A program made the translations under genes and the position numbers. From Chitinophagaceae bacterium 26-R-25 (GTDB lineage: Bacteria > Bacteroidota > Bacteroidia > Chitinophagales > Chitinophagaceae), in assembly GCA_029906195.1 (NCBI GenBank), contig JARWSJ010000001.1, positions 1,674,001-1,738,000 of the forward strand: 64,000 nt of DNA. Reading direction: 5' to 3'. Shown in pieces: positions 5,777 to 14,591 of the stretch. Every line of letters begins with the position of its first letter. Within the stretch, counting starts at the first letter, position 1. The notes under the pieces were generated by a model that was not told the origin of the DNA, searched no databases, and saw nothing but the letters and a program-made list of their open reading frames with translations.

Positions 5777-8401
5777 TTATAGCGAATCATTATTTGCTTC
5801 TTCAGAACCATTTTCGTTTTCTGGTGAACCGTTTTCTTCCGGAGCGCCATTTTCATTATTCACTGTGTCAGCTCCATCGCCGATTGTAATGCCTTCTTCA
5901 GCAATTTCTACAACTTTCTCTTCTTCGTGTTCATCCAGTTTGGTGATCGCTGCAATTTCATCGCCGTCATCCAGCCTTATCAGTTTCACACCCTGTGTTG
6001 CACGGCCCGCTTCGCGGATATCGCCAATCGCAGTACGGATGGTCAAACCAGATTTACAAGTGATCATCAAATCTTCCTTCTCAGTTACTTCCAGAATTCC
6101 TACCAGCGGACCGGTTTTATCGGTAACGGAAATGGTTTTTACACCTTTGCCGCCTCTGTTGGTAATTCTGTATTCGTCGATTGGCGTTCTTTTACCGAAC
6201 CCTTTTTCACTCACTACCAACACGGTTTTTGATTGATCCTCCTTATTAACACATATCATACCAATTACCTCATCGGTTTCGTCATCTACCTCAATTCCTG
6301 CAACACCAATGGCACCGCGACCTGTTGGACGAACTTTTTCTTCTGGGAAACGGATCGCGCGGCCGCTTTTCACTGCCATCATGATCTCGCTGTTACCGTC
6401 GGTCAATTTCGCATATAATAATACGTCGCCTTCCACAATGGTGATCGCATTTACGCCACTTGTTCTCGGACGGCTGAAATCTTCAAGGCTGGTTTTCTTA
6501 ATGATACCTCTTTTAGTACAAAGGATAATATAATGTTGACTAACAAAATCCTTATCGGCAAGGTTGTGAATATCCAGGATGGTTCTGATCTTGTCATCCG
6601 GCGGAATCTGCATCAGGTTCTGGATTGCACGGCCCTTGCTGTTCTTTTCACCTTCGGGAATTTCGTAGACTTTCATCCAGTAACAGCGTCCTTTTTCTGT
6701 AAAGAACAACATGGTGTGGTGAGTAGACGCCACAAACAGGTGTTCTATATAGTCTTCGTCACGCGTTTTTCCACCCAAAGCACCACGTCCACCGCGTCTT
6801 TGCTGGCGGTACTCGCTTGCAGATGTACGTTTGATATAACCAAGGTGAGAAATGGTGATTACCACATCTTCCTCTTCAATAAAGTCAAGAACGTTTACTT
6901 CGTCAGCCAGGTAAGTGATCTCGGTTTTACGTTGGTCACCGAATCTAGCTTTTACTTCTTCCAGTTCTTTTGTGATCACTTCAAATCTTCTGCCTTCGTT
7001 GGCCAAAAGTTCTTTCAAGTCGGCAATAAGGCGCATAATCGCAGCATGTTCTTCGCGGATCTTATCAATTTCCATCCCGGTTAAACGCTGCAAACGCAGT
7101 TCCAGAACGGCTTTCGCCTGAATTTCGGTCATTCCGAAATCGGTCATCAACCCTTCTCTTGCAATGTCCGGTGTAGCAGAGTTACGGATCAACGCAATCA
7201 CCTGGTCGAGGTGATCCAGCGCAATCATATAACCTTCTAATATGTGTGCCTTTTTCTCAGCTTCTCTTAATTCAAATTGTGTACGGCGAACCACTACTTC
7301 GTGACGGAAATCCACAAACTCAGCCACCATTTCGCGAACGCCAAGGGTTTTAGGTTTGCCTTTTACAAGCGCTACGTTGTTGATACCAAATGAAGTTTGC
7401 AGTTCTGTGAACTTGTACAATTGGTTGATCACGATGTTCGCAACGGCATCTCTTTTCAGATCCACCACGATACGTGTACCTTCTTTTTTGTTGGATTCGT
7501 TGTTCACGTGAGCAATGCCTTCGATGGTTTTAGCAACCACCAACTGGCCGATTTTATCGCAAAGCGCATCACGGTTTACCTGGTAAGGCACTTCCGTAAT
7601 AATAAGCGTTTCTCGTCCGCTTGGTTTGGTTTCAACATGCACGCGACCACGAAGAACGACTCTTCCGCGGCCGGTCATTAAACCTTGCTTCACGCCTTCC
7701 ATTCCCCAAATGATACCACCTGTCGGGAAATCTGGCGCTTTAATAATATTGCACATTTCCTCCGGGGTAATCGAGCGGTTTTGGATATATGCAAAACATC
7801 CATCGATAACTTCAGTAAGGTTGTGCGGCAAAATATTCGTCGCCATACCTACCGCGATACCGGTAGAACCATTTATAAGCAATTGAGGAATACGTGTAGG
7901 CAAAACGGTTGGCTCTTTCAGGGAGTCGTCAAAGTTCAATTGGAAATCAACCGTGTCTTTTTCGATGTCATCCAGCATGGCTTCTGCCATACGGTGCATA
8001 CGAACCTCTGTATAACGCATAGCCGCCGGTCCGTCACCATCCTGGCTACCAAAGTTACCCTGACCGTCTACCAGCGTGTAACGCATGCTCCACTCCTGCG
8101 CCATACGCACCATGGTATCATATACAGATTTATCACCATGTGGGTGATATTTACCCAACACCTCACCCACAATACGGGCAGATTTTTTATAAGGTTTGTT
8201 GTAACTGTTTCCCAGCTCATTCATTGCATACAGCACTCTCCTGTGAACTGGCTTAAAACCGTCCCTTACATCTGGCAATGCACGTCCTACGATAACCGAC
8301 ATCGAATAATCGATGTAGGCGGACTTCATTTCTTCTTCAATATTGATGGGCTGAATACGGTTCTGGTCGTTCGTTTGAGATGGTAATTGGTTATCTTCCA
8401 T
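5777..8401 (-). CDS. gyrA: DNA gyrase subunit A
   Basis: Breakage-reunion subunit of DNA gyrase, 874 residues from the ATG at 8401. A TTG four codons upstream is less likely. The N-terminus has the winged-helix DNA gate with LPDVRDGFKPVHRRVLYAM and the catalytic tyrosine in AAMRYTEVRM at about residue 130. The GyrA box QRRGGRG, which marks true gyrase, is at about residue 534. The C-terminus has the beta-pinwheel repeats (for example VSEKGFGKRTPIDEYR) and an acidic tail. The residue equivalent to E. coli Ser83 is Lys91 (HGDKSVYD), which is unusual at this quinolone-contact position. The subunit B gene is not in the window. Confidence 0.98.
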   Translation of the reverse strand: MEDNQLPSQTNDQNRIQPINIEEEMKSAYIDYSMSVIVGRALPDVRDGFKPVHRRVLYAMNELGNSYNKPYKKSARIVGEVLGKYHPHGDKSVYDTMVRMAQEWSMRYTLVDGQGNFGSQDGDGPAAMRYTEVRMHRMAEAMLDDIEKDTVDFQLNFDDSLKEPTVLPTRIPQLLINGSTGIAVGMATNILPHNLTEVIDGCFAYIQNRSITPEEMCNIIKAPDFPTGGIIWGMEGVKQGLMTGRGRVVLRGRVHVETKPSGRETLIITEVPYQVNRDALCDKIGQLVVAKTIEGIAHVNNESNKKEGTRIVVDLKRDAVANIVINQLYKFTELQTSFGINNVALVKGKPKTLGVREMVAEFVDFRHEVVVRRTQFELREAEKKAHILEGYMIALDHLDQVIALIRNSATPDIAREGLMTDFGMTEIQAKAVLELRLQRLTGMEIDKIREEHAAIMRLIADLKELLANEGRRFEVITKELEEVKARFGDQRKTEITYLADEVNVLDFIEEEDVVITISHLGYIKRTSASEYRQQRRGGRGALGGKTRDEDYIEHLFVASTHHTMLFFTEKGRCYWMKVYEIPEGEKNSKGRAIQNLMQIPPDDKIRTILDIHNLADKDFVSQHYIILCTKRGIIKKTSLEDFSRPRTSGVNAITIVEGDVLLYAKLTDGNSEIMMAVKSGRAIRFPEEKVRPTGRGAIGVAGIEVDDETDEVIGMICVNKEDQSKTVLVVSEKGFGKRTPIDEYRITNRGGKGVKTISVTDKTGPLVGILEVTEKEDLMITCKSGLTIRTAIGDIREAGRATQGVKLIRLDDGDEIAAITKLDEHEEEKVVEIAEEGITIGDGADTVNNENGAPEENGSPENENGSEEANNDSL

Positions 8402-8472
8402 ACTTTTTTCCAAAAAGTAACGTTTATGTGGTTACTTATTAATTTAATATTAAAAATCTTTTAGAATAGTGG

Positions 8473-8480
8473 CAAATTTA
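8473..8480 (-). promoter_or_regulatory. Candidate -7 box of the gyrA promoter
   Basis: TAAATTTG on the minus strand fits the Bacteroidota -7 consensus TAnnTTTG and lies 72 bases upstream of the gyrA ATG. No convincing -33 TTTG is seen at the expected distance. The 308-base gap 8402-8709 is AT-rich and otherwise shows no gene or repeat. Confidence 0.4.
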
Positions 8481-8709
8481 CCTGTTTTAGCAATGAAAAC
8501 CAGTTTTATAGCGTGACTTTTTGGGGTGTTTTTTCCACTTTTTACAAAGGTTAATAACAACAAAACAATTTAAAATGACATAAATCAACCCAACAACCAA
8601 TACCTAGACAAAACCAACACTAAAATCCAAAAACTAAATTAATCTGGCATAAAACTTGGAAGCATTAATCCACTGTGACACATTGCCTTAATAATTTAAA
8701 CCTATTCAG

Positions 8710-8925
8710 ATGAGAGCTTTACTTACCTTGATCCTGGTGATTGCCATGGTGACCACCCTGCACGCAATCAGGATCTACGAGAAAAACGAACGCGCTAAAA
8801 GCATCCTTGTCGCACCGAAATTCTCTTCAGAAAGAGAGGCTGACGTAACGATCGAAACGGATTCTTTAAGCTTTATCAATCACCTGATCACAAAACAACG
8901 TCCAGTTGCTGAAATGAGTAACTAA
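8710..8925 (+). CDS. Small exported or membrane-anchored protein, unknown function
   Basis: A 71-residue protein that I do not recognise. Residues 1-20 are a hydrophobic signal or anchor segment (MRALLTLILVIAMVTTLHAI); the remainder is charged and polar (RIYEKNERAKSILVAPKF). Its reality is supported by divergent arrangement from gyrA and by a strong rho-independent terminator 53 bases after the stop. The protein could be a small secreted peptide or a single-pass inner-membrane protein. No family assignment is attempted. Confidence 0.6.
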   Translation: MRALLTLILVIAMVTTLHAIRIYEKNERAKSILVAPKFSSEREADVTIETDSLSFINHLITKQRPVAEMSN

Positions 8926-8978
8926 TTTTTCTACCTAACGATTATTGACAAAAGAGCTTGGCATTTGCATAAAAACAG

Positions 8979-9015
8979 AAAGCGGTTTCCTACGGGAAGC
9001 CGCTTTTTGTTTTTA
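8979..9015 (+). terminator. Rho-independent terminator after the small exported-protein gene
   Basis: A 12-base stem, AAAGCGGTTTCC (8979-8990) with GGAAGCCGCTTT (8995-9006), one wobble pair and loop TACG, is followed by TTGTTTTT. Confidence 0.95.
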
Positions 9016-9162
9016 GTTGTTTGTTTATAGTGGTTGGTTGTTAGGGAATAAATGCTATTGCTCGCTAACAAGTATAACCAATAAAAAAAGTCTGATGGCG
9101 TTCGAAAAAACCATCAGACCTTCCGGCTGTCCTAACAACTAACAGCAAACAACGAACAACTT
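9014..9162. repeat. Inverted repeat, family F, enclosing a terminator
   Basis: TAGTTGTTTGTTTATAGTGG and GTTGGTTGTTAGG (9015-9045) face CCTAACAACTAACAGC and relatives (9130-9161), about two thirds identical when one arm is reverse complemented. A separate terminator stem (9090-9119) lies inside the loop. The right arm touches the stop codon of the barrel gene at 9161. Confidence 0.75.
9083..9119 (-). terminator. Rho-independent terminator of the 9161-9754 barrel gene
   Basis: GTCTGATGG (9090-9098) pairs with CCATCAGAC (9111-9119) around a 12-base loop, followed on the minus strand by TTTTTTTA. Confidence 0.92.
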
Positions 9163-9754
9163 ATTTGTTGTTGAACAATGTATAAAACAATCCTACCTGT
9201 ATCACGCTGTTTTTAAAGTCAGCATTTGCCACAGATGCATTGCTCATGTCGCCTACTTTTGATAATCCAACAACGTAACGGGCTCCAATTCCCAAACCAA
9301 TTTTGCTGTGGAAACCTAAACCGGCAGCCCATGAAAAGTCTGCACCTTTGGTTACATCTTTCACACTCTGATTTTCAAAATCGGCACCACTAACGTTTAC
9401 GGATACCACCGGACCTGTTTCAACATAAAAACCGCCGGGACTTTGCACTTTCAGCAAAACAGGAATGCTAACATAATTCAATTTGAAATCTTCCTTGTGA
9501 CCTGTTTCCCTGTCCTCAATGGTGGCGCCTTGCGTAGAGAACAACACTTCCGGCTGCAATGAAATAACCTGTCCGAATTTATAGTTTACAAACGCACCTG
9601 CGTGAAAACCTACAAGCGAACTTTTCTTCGCATCCTGGAAATCACCACCTGTAAAGTTGCTTACGTTTACGCCTCCTTTAATACCTAGTTGAAATGTTTG
9701 AGCGAAACCTGCACTACTCACGAATAACAATGAGGCAAATAGAATCTTTTTCAT
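9161..9754 (-). CDS. PorT-family outer-membrane beta-barrel protein
   Basis: A 197-residue outer-membrane protein. Residues 1-18 are a signal peptide (MKKILFASLLFVSSAGFAQ). The rest shows alternating amphipathic strands: FQLGIKGGVNVSNF, GFHAGAFVNYKFG, ISLQPEVLFSTQGA, LNYVSIPVLLKV, GFYVETGPVVSVNVSG, FSWAAGLGFHSKIGLGIGARYVVGL and a last strand QVGLFYTLF ending in NNK. This order (GIKGG, F.AG, PE..FS.QG, Y..IP.L.K, GP) is the signature of the OMP_b-brl_2 / PorT-like family. It is probably an eight-stranded barrel; a transport or structural role is unknown. Confidence 0.9.
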   Translation of the reverse strand: MKKILFASLLFVSSAGFAQTFQLGIKGGVNVSNFTGGDFQDAKKSSLVGFHAGAFVNYKFGQVISLQPEVLFSTQGATIEDRETGHKEDFKLNYVSIPVLLKVQSPGGFYVETGPVVSVNVSGADFENQSVKDVTKGADFSWAAGLGFHSKIGLGIGARYVVGLSKVGDMSNASVANADFKNSVIQVGLFYTLFNNK

Positions 9755-9933
9755 AAAGTCCTTTTTGTGTGTTTAAATAGTTTTAAAACGGTACTAACAT
9801 TGACTGTTTGCCGCACAATATGTTTAATGACAACAAAACATTTTTTGCTGTAACGATATTGTAAAATCATCATTTCAATAATCGTTCCATGTTCATATTG
9901 TGTATCATTTTAAATAACTTAATTTCATATGAG

Positions 9934-10012
9934 AGCTTAAAGCTAAACGCCTAACGCTTAACGCGGAGGCTCACTGCGTTAAGCGTTAAGCGTTAGGCAT
10001 TGAGCTTTAAGC
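9934..10012. repeat. Inverted repeat, family A
   Basis: Left arm 9936-9964 and right arm 9976-10012 pair over 30 bases with two mismatches. Both carry a local variant, GCTTAAAGCT on the left and AGCTTTAAGC on the right. The 271-base gap 9755-10025 otherwise contains only AT-rich sequence, which must include the divergent promoters. Confidence 0.9.
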
Positions 10013-10025
10013 AAAAATAATTATC

Positions 10026-11324
10026 ATGAAAGAAATCCTCGTTGCAGGCGCAGGCAAATCATCTGTTTTCCTGATTGAATATCTTTTGCAACATGCTGCA
10101 AAAAAAGGTTTACACATTACTGTTGCCGATGCATTTTTACAGAATGCTGTTGACAAAATAAATAGCAATAAACATGGCACTGCTGAGAAACTTGATGTGA
10201 ATGATATTGAGAAAAGACAACAACTGGTTCGCAAAAGTGACATCGTTATTTCCATGTTGCCTCCTGCCCTGCACATAGCGCTGGCAAAGGATTGCCTGCT
10301 GTTTGAAAAACATTTACTCACTGCTTCCTATATTGATGATGCTGTAAAAAACATGAAGGACGAAATTGCGGGTAAAGATGTTTTGTTTCTTTACGAAATG
10401 GGCCTTGATCCGGGCATCGACCACATGAGTGCTATGCAAATGATTCATGCTATACAAAAAGATGGTGGCAAAATTATTTCTTTCAAATCGCATTGCGGCG
10501 GCTTAGTTGCACCTGAAAGTGATAACAATCCATGGCACTATAAAATATCATGGAACCCTGCAAATGTAGTAAGAGCGGGCAAAGCTGGTGCGTCATTTAA
10601 AGAAGATCACGAAATAAAAAACATCGGTTACGAGCATCTTTTTTCTCCGGAAAATAAAGTGATGGTGAACGATGAACTTTATTCTTTTTACGCCAACAGA
10701 GATTCACTTGCATACATCGACCTTTACCATTTGCACGACGCGAAAACTTTTGTAAGAACAACATTGCGTCATCCTGATTTCATTAAGGGTTGGGCAAGTA
10801 TTGTTGATTTGCAATTGACCGACGAAACAAAAAGGCTTCAAACAGATGGACTCTCCCCTGCCGGTTTCTTTAAAAAACATGTAGATGAAAATGGTTTGAA
10901 AAAAGCATTGCCAAATGATCCGACAATACTCGAACAGTTTGCTTTTATAGATTTTTACGACGATGGCGAACACATCAACAAAGGTCTGTTGACGCCCTGC
11001 GAAATACTACAATACCTGCTTGAGAAAAATCTTGTACTGATGCCTGATGACAAAGACATGATCGTGATGTTGCACGAAATTGAATTTGAAAAAAATGGAA
11101 ACACGCACTTACATAAAAGCAGCCTGGTAGTCATTGGAGATGATAATATTCATACGGCCATGGCTAAAACAGTCGGCTTGCCCCTTGCTATCGCAGCAAC
11201 AAAAATATTAGATGGAACAATCAAACTCCGCGGCTTACACATTCCTATCGTTCCTCAAATCTATGATGTTGTAATGAGCGAACTCGAAAAGTTGGGAGTG
11301 AAATTTTCACTAGTTGAAAGTTGA
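10026..11324 (+). CDS. Saccharopine dehydrogenase family oxidoreductase
   Basis: A 432-residue enzyme of the saccharopine dehydrogenase / LYS9-like group. The N-terminal Rossmann fold has EILVAGAGKSSVFLIEYLL (residues 3-21, GxGxxS-type nucleotide loop) and DIVISMLPPALH at about 78. The middle has FLYEMGLDPGIDHMSAM (about 122-140), the conserved substrate-domain motif, followed by FKSHCGGLVAPESDNNPW, where the catalytic residues of the family lie. In lysine metabolism this fold joins or splits glutamate and aminoadipate semialdehyde; in bacteria the exact substrate varies. The final three residues and stop lie inside a family C repeat arm. Confidence 0.88.
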   Translation: MKEILVAGAGKSSVFLIEYLLQHAAKKGLHITVADAFLQNAVDKINSNKHGTAEKLDVNDIEKRQQLVRKSDIVISMLPPALHIALAKDCLLFEKHLLTASYIDDAVKNMKDEIAGKDVLFLYEMGLDPGIDHMSAMQMIHAIQKDGGKIISFKSHCGGLVAPESDNNPWHYKISWNPANVVRAGKAGASFKEDHEIKNIGYEHLFSPENKVMVNDELYSFYANRDSLAYIDLYHLHDAKTFVRTTLRHPDFIKGWASIVDLQLTDETKRLQTDGLSPAGFFKKHVDENGLKKALPNDPTILEQFAFIDFYDDGEHINKGLLTPCEILQYLLEKNLVLMPDDKDMIVMLHEIEFEKNGNTHLHKSSLVVIGDDNIHTAMAKTVGLPLAIAATKILDGTIKLRGLHIPIVPQIYDVVMSELEKLGVKFSLVES

Positions 11325-11400
11325 AAATTGAAAGTTGAAAATGGTCTTAAAGTGCAGCACTCAAAGCATTTTCAACTTTCAACTTTCAATTTTCAATTAA
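11312..11400. repeat. Inverted repeat, TTGAAAATTGAAAG family (family C), between convergent genes
   Basis: Left arm 11312-11342 (GTTGAAAGTTGAAAATTG and onwards) faces right arm 11368-11399. They match over about 30 bases with a few mismatches around a 25-base loop. Both outer edges contain or touch stop codons: the plus-strand TGA at 11322-11324 and the minus-strand stop at 11397. Confidence 0.92.
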
Positions 11401-12710
11401 TTAACTTCCGCGTCGCGCACAGAAAGTATCTTATACTCAATGTCTCTGTAAACGATCTTGTATTTGCCGGGCTGCAAGTATAGGTAGTAGTAACCATTTT
11501 CTGCCGTGTTGTAGGTCTGATCCGCAGGGATCAAAACGCCAATATCTTTATTTACGCCTTCGCTCAGATAATAAGCTTGAACGAGATACAAACTTTTCTC
11601 CGTTGGTTTTATCGGATATTCTTTTTTCAAACCATTCATCGAATACCAATCCGGGCGGCCATTTTTATATTGTGTTTGTGGATGCACTACAACAATGTCA
11701 TAACCAGTCGTTGCCAGCAAATCCACCGGCTGATTGTTTTTTATGGCAACGGAGGGTTTTGAAATAGGATATCTGCCAATGTAATGATCATAGAAAATCC
11801 GTCCATATTCAAAGTCGCTAAGCTCGGTCATATCCGTTTGATTGATTGTAAGCGGATCAATATCAGACAGACGCTTAAATGCGAGTGCCATCGGAATGTA
11901 GTTGTTAATTTGCTCTTCAAAAATGTGCCCGTGACTTGCCTGAACGACAATTTTTGCAGCGCTGTCTTCCTGCAAAACTTTATAAATATTCGCGGCTTGC
12001 ACCAATTCCCGTTGAAAAGAAGAATGCGAATAAACAGAATCCTGATAAGCGACCAATTTAAAACCGATCTTCATTGCAAGGCGCAACATTTCTGCGTTCA
12101 CCGGTTCGTGTATGTATTTGCCGCTGCTGATATCGATAACTTCTGGTTTTACAGCTACATTATTATTTAAGGCCTCTACTGCAAAATATCTGAAACCCTG
12201 GTTATACAGACTCTGCAATAATGAAATGGTAAATACTCTGTGTTGTGGCTTGCACTGCGATTCGTTGATCATCACAACTTTTGCCGCAGCGGTTCTGTCG
12301 AGTATGTATTTCTTAGCATCCACATGTTGAACGTTGCGCAAAGTATCAACGTATGACGAAATGGAAGCCGCTACTTTTTTGCTTAGTGTATCGTAGCCCT
12401 TCGCAGAATAAAACAGCGCGGATGGATAGTCTGCAACCGATGTCAGGTAGTCACTGAAATCATCATAGAAAAATTTGTCCTGGAAAGAACGTTTGATCTT
12501 GTTCTCATTTTGCAATGCGGCGTATAGGGGAAACAGATAGTTGATCCTGTTGTTCACTCTGTCGCTCAGCCGCAAAACAGATGAATCTGCGAGGCTCTTT
12601 TTCGAAGTGTTTATATATGTTTTTATCTGCGTTAAATAAGGAGATGGCTGCGCAAAAACGGCCACGGAAACAAATGAAAAAGTTGCTAGCAAGAGACTTT
12701 TAAAACGCAT
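11397..12710 (-). CDS. Secreted EreA/ChaN-like (TIKI superfamily) protein
   Basis: A 437-residue protein with a signal peptide (residues 1-20, ending VAVFAQ). The segment VVMINESQCKPQHRVF (about 143-158) followed by GFRYFAVEAL (about 170-180) resembles the erythromycin-esterase / heme-uptake ChaN / TIKI fold, in which a glutamate and histidines surround the active site; IVVQASHGHIFEEQ near 255 supplies a further histidine pair. A C-terminal region of about 60 residues (ENGYYYLYLQPGKYKIVYRD) looks like a small beta domain. Substrate unknown. The assignment rests on motif resemblance, so the superfamily is likely and the family uncertain. Confidence 0.6.
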   Translation of the reverse strand: MRFKSLLLATFSFVSVAVFAQPSPYLTQIKTYINTSKKSLADSSVLRLSDRVNNRINYLFPLYAALQNENKIKRSFQDKFFYDDFSDYLTSVADYPSALFYSAKGYDTLSKKVAASISSYVDTLRNVQHVDAKKYILDRTAAAKVVMINESQCKPQHRVFTISLLQSLYNQGFRYFAVEALNNNVAVKPEVIDISSGKYIHEPVNAEMLRLAMKIGFKLVAYQDSVYSHSSFQRELVQAANIYKVLQEDSAAKIVVQASHGHIFEEQINNYIPMALAFKRLSDIDPLTINQTDMTELSDFEYGRIFYDHYIGRYPISKPSVAIKNNQPVDLLATTGYDIVVVHPQTQYKNGRPDWYSMNGLKKEYPIKPTEKSLYLVQAYYLSEGVNKDIGVLIPADQTYNTAENGYYYLYLQPGKYKIVYRDIEYKILSVRDAEVN

Positions 12711-12787
12711 GTAAGGTAATTAGGATGCAATATTAACAGAATGAACGGTGAAATGGTGATTATAAAATGTTAACCTTTCAGCTCGAG

Positions 12788-12937
12788 AACCAAAGTTCAC
12801 CACTAAGGCACTAAGGCCACTAAGCTTCACTAAGAGTCGCGACATATTCTTAAACGCTGAAAATAGCATTATCAGAGAGTTTGTAATCTCAGGAATCCCT
12901 TAGTGCGGCTTAGTGTCCTTAGTGCCTTAGTGTTGAA
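12788..12937. repeat. Inverted repeat, CACTAAGG family (family J)
   Basis: Left arm 12795-12834 (CACTAAGGCACTAAGGCCAC) and right arm 12898-12937 (ending CCTTAGTGCCTTAGTG) match over about 39 bases with about six mismatches. The right arm encodes the final TLRH residues and stop of the metalloprotease gene. Confidence 0.88.
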
Positions 12938-13713
12938 TCAACATCTTTCTCATACCACGCCCTCATCTCGCCATAGGCCTGCGATTCAGTCACGCCGTTC
13001 TCTAGAAGTTGCCTAAACGTAAGTCCTTTGACATCCATCTCATACTTCACCATCAACCAGAACTTAAGATAGGCGGTTCCCAAAAACGAACGCCCTTCAT
13101 CCACAAAGGTCTGTGCATACTGAAACCCTTCGTTTTCGTAGTTGATCAACCTTCCAATATTTTCGCGAAGAATATCTTTCTCATCTGTTTTGGTAGATTT
13201 ATAGCAAACGTATTCTGCGTAGCCTTCCCATTTCCAGATGGGAATATTTTTTAGTGGTCGCGAATGAAACAGCCCCAAAGCATTGTACTGATAACAATGG
13301 ATCATTTCATGCGCCACGGTCCGCGCCATCTGGCGATTGAAGCTGTTCAGTGCAATCCACTGAAAAGAATTATCGGGCATACCATTCAGTATAATATTAT
13401 TGTGATAGCCCCAGGCATAGGCTTCTCCGTAAATGCCCCTCAATATTTTCGGAAACTTGCTGCCATCGTTTAGAAACACGTCCAGTTTGAAAGTAGAATC
13501 ATAGATTTCACTGTTCTGCACAAGCGAAATAGCTTTGTCAAATACTTGATTATAGCCTGTATCGTACGGCATCGAAGAATAAACAGAAATGCCTCGGTAG
13601 TTATGCTTGTTGGCATACATGATCTGAGGATTCAACATGAACAGCACGAAAATCACCAGCAACAGCAAAAAAATAACAGTGAAGCGGATAATTATTCTTG
13701 CGATTCTCCTCAT
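12919..13713 (-). CDS. Membrane-anchored HExxH zinc metalloprotease, uncharacterised
   Basis: A 264-residue protein with an N-terminal membrane anchor (residues 8-28, IIIRFTVIFLLLLVIFVLF) and a periplasmic catalytic domain. The zinc-binding helix is ARTVAHEMIHCYQY with HEMIH at residues 135-139. A likely third ligand is in KWEGYAEYVCY, at Glu163 or Glu167, 24-28 residues downstream, which fits gluzincin-type peptidases. No family name is certain. The C-terminal residues STLRH and the stop codon are read from an intergenic CACTAAGG repeat, so the native C-terminus may have ended slightly earlier or differently. Confidence 0.72.
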   Translation of the reverse strand: MRRIARIIIRFTVIFLLLLVIFVLFMLNPQIMYANKHNYRGISVYSSMPYDTGYNQVFDKAISLVQNSEIYDSTFKLDVFLNDGSKFPKILRGIYGEAYAWGYHNNIILNGMPDNSFQWIALNSFNRQMARTVAHEMIHCYQYNALGLFHSRPLKNIPIWKWEGYAEYVCYKSTKTDEKDILRENIGRLINYENEGFQYAQTFVDEGRSFLGTAYLKFWLMVKYEMDVKGLTFRQLLENGVTESQAYGEMRAWYEKDVDSTLRH

Positions 13714-13768
13714 GGTGGTGGTTTCAAATGTGGTTATTCATTACAAATAAGCAAACTGAAAGTTCTGC

Positions 13769-13882
13769 AAGTAACTGAATGACTGAATAACTGAATAACT
13801 GAATAACTGATCTTGAACGTCGATCTTTCCTCAATAATTCAATGATTCAACCTTCAGTTATTCAGTTATTCAGTTACTCAGT
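13769..13882. repeat. Inverted repeat, family B
   Basis: Left arm 13769-13810 contains four or five AACTGAAT units; right arm 13831-13882 carries the reverse complement ATTCAGTT units. The right arm includes the stop codon of the sirtuin gene. Confidence 0.9.
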
Positions 13883-14563
13883 CTTCCTCAGCATCTTCTG
13901 CAATTCCCGCACCCCCAGCGTGGCCGGCTTTTCAATCGCTGTCAGGTTGCCGATGGATGATACGTAAGGAATGCGTTTGTCTACAATATATTTTTCGATG
14001 TGATCAGGTGAATAGTTCACCAATCCAGCGGCAGGATAAACAACGAGGGATGTGCCCACTACTGCAAAAATATCTGCACGCCTTACAACGCTGATGGCAC
14101 TTTCAATCATTGGGACAGCCTCTCCAAACCACACGATATGCGGGCGCCACTGCGCACCATCGGAGGCTTTGTCTCCCAGTTTTATATCTTCTTTGATTGG
14201 GGCAATGAGATGTTCATTCTTTTCACTGCGCATTTTGAAAATCTCACCATGCAGGTGCATTACGTTGGTGGAGCCTGCCCGTTCGTGGAGGTCGTCGATA
14301 TTTTGCGTGATGATCTGAACATCAAAATCATTCTCTAGTTCAGCCAATGCTATGTGTGCATCATTTGGTTGCGCATCCAGTACATTTTTTCTCCGGAAAT
14401 TATAAAACTCCAGTACCAGCGCCGGGTTCTTCATCCAGGCATGCGGAGTTGCCACTTCTTCAATATCATATCCTTCCCACAGCCCGTCACTGTCGCGAAA
14501 TGTTTTCAATCCACTCTCCGCGCTAATGCCCGCACCGGTGAGGACGACAAGTTTTTTTTTCAT
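13874..14563 (-). CDS. cobB: Sirtuin-type NAD-dependent protein deacylase
   Basis: A 229-residue class III sirtuin. Visible are the NAD loop LTGAGISAESGLKTFRD (residues 8-24), QNIDDLHERAG (87-97), the catalytic histidine in HLHGE (His105), WFGEAVP (about 143) and VVGTSLVVYPAAG. Tyr54 and Arg57 (EFYNFRR) are the residue pair that in E. coli CobB and SIRT5 selects acidic acyl groups, so desuccinylase or demalonylase activity is likely. The four zinc-binding cysteines between His105 and WFGE are absent. An upstream in-frame start at 14605 is less likely; MKKKLVVLTG begins at 14563. Glu and the stop sit in a family B repeat arm. Confidence 0.9.
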   Translation of the reverse strand: MKKKLVVLTGAGISAESGLKTFRDSDGLWEGYDIEEVATPHAWMKNPALVLEFYNFRRKNVLDAQPNDAHIALAELENDFDVQIITQNIDDLHERAGSTNVMHLHGEIFKMRSEKNEHLIAPIKEDIKLGDKASDGAQWRPHIVWFGEAVPMIESAISVVRRADIFAVVGTSLVVYPAAGLVNYSPDHIEKYIVDKRIPYVSSIGNLTAIEKPATLGVRELQKMLRKTE

Positions 14564-14591
14564 GGTTAAGAGTTTGTGATTCACAAGTATT

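Noticed and set aside
6233-7886. Long antisense frames within gyrA and other large genes
   Set aside because: They are shadows of highly coding sequence on the other strand, with no motif or start context.
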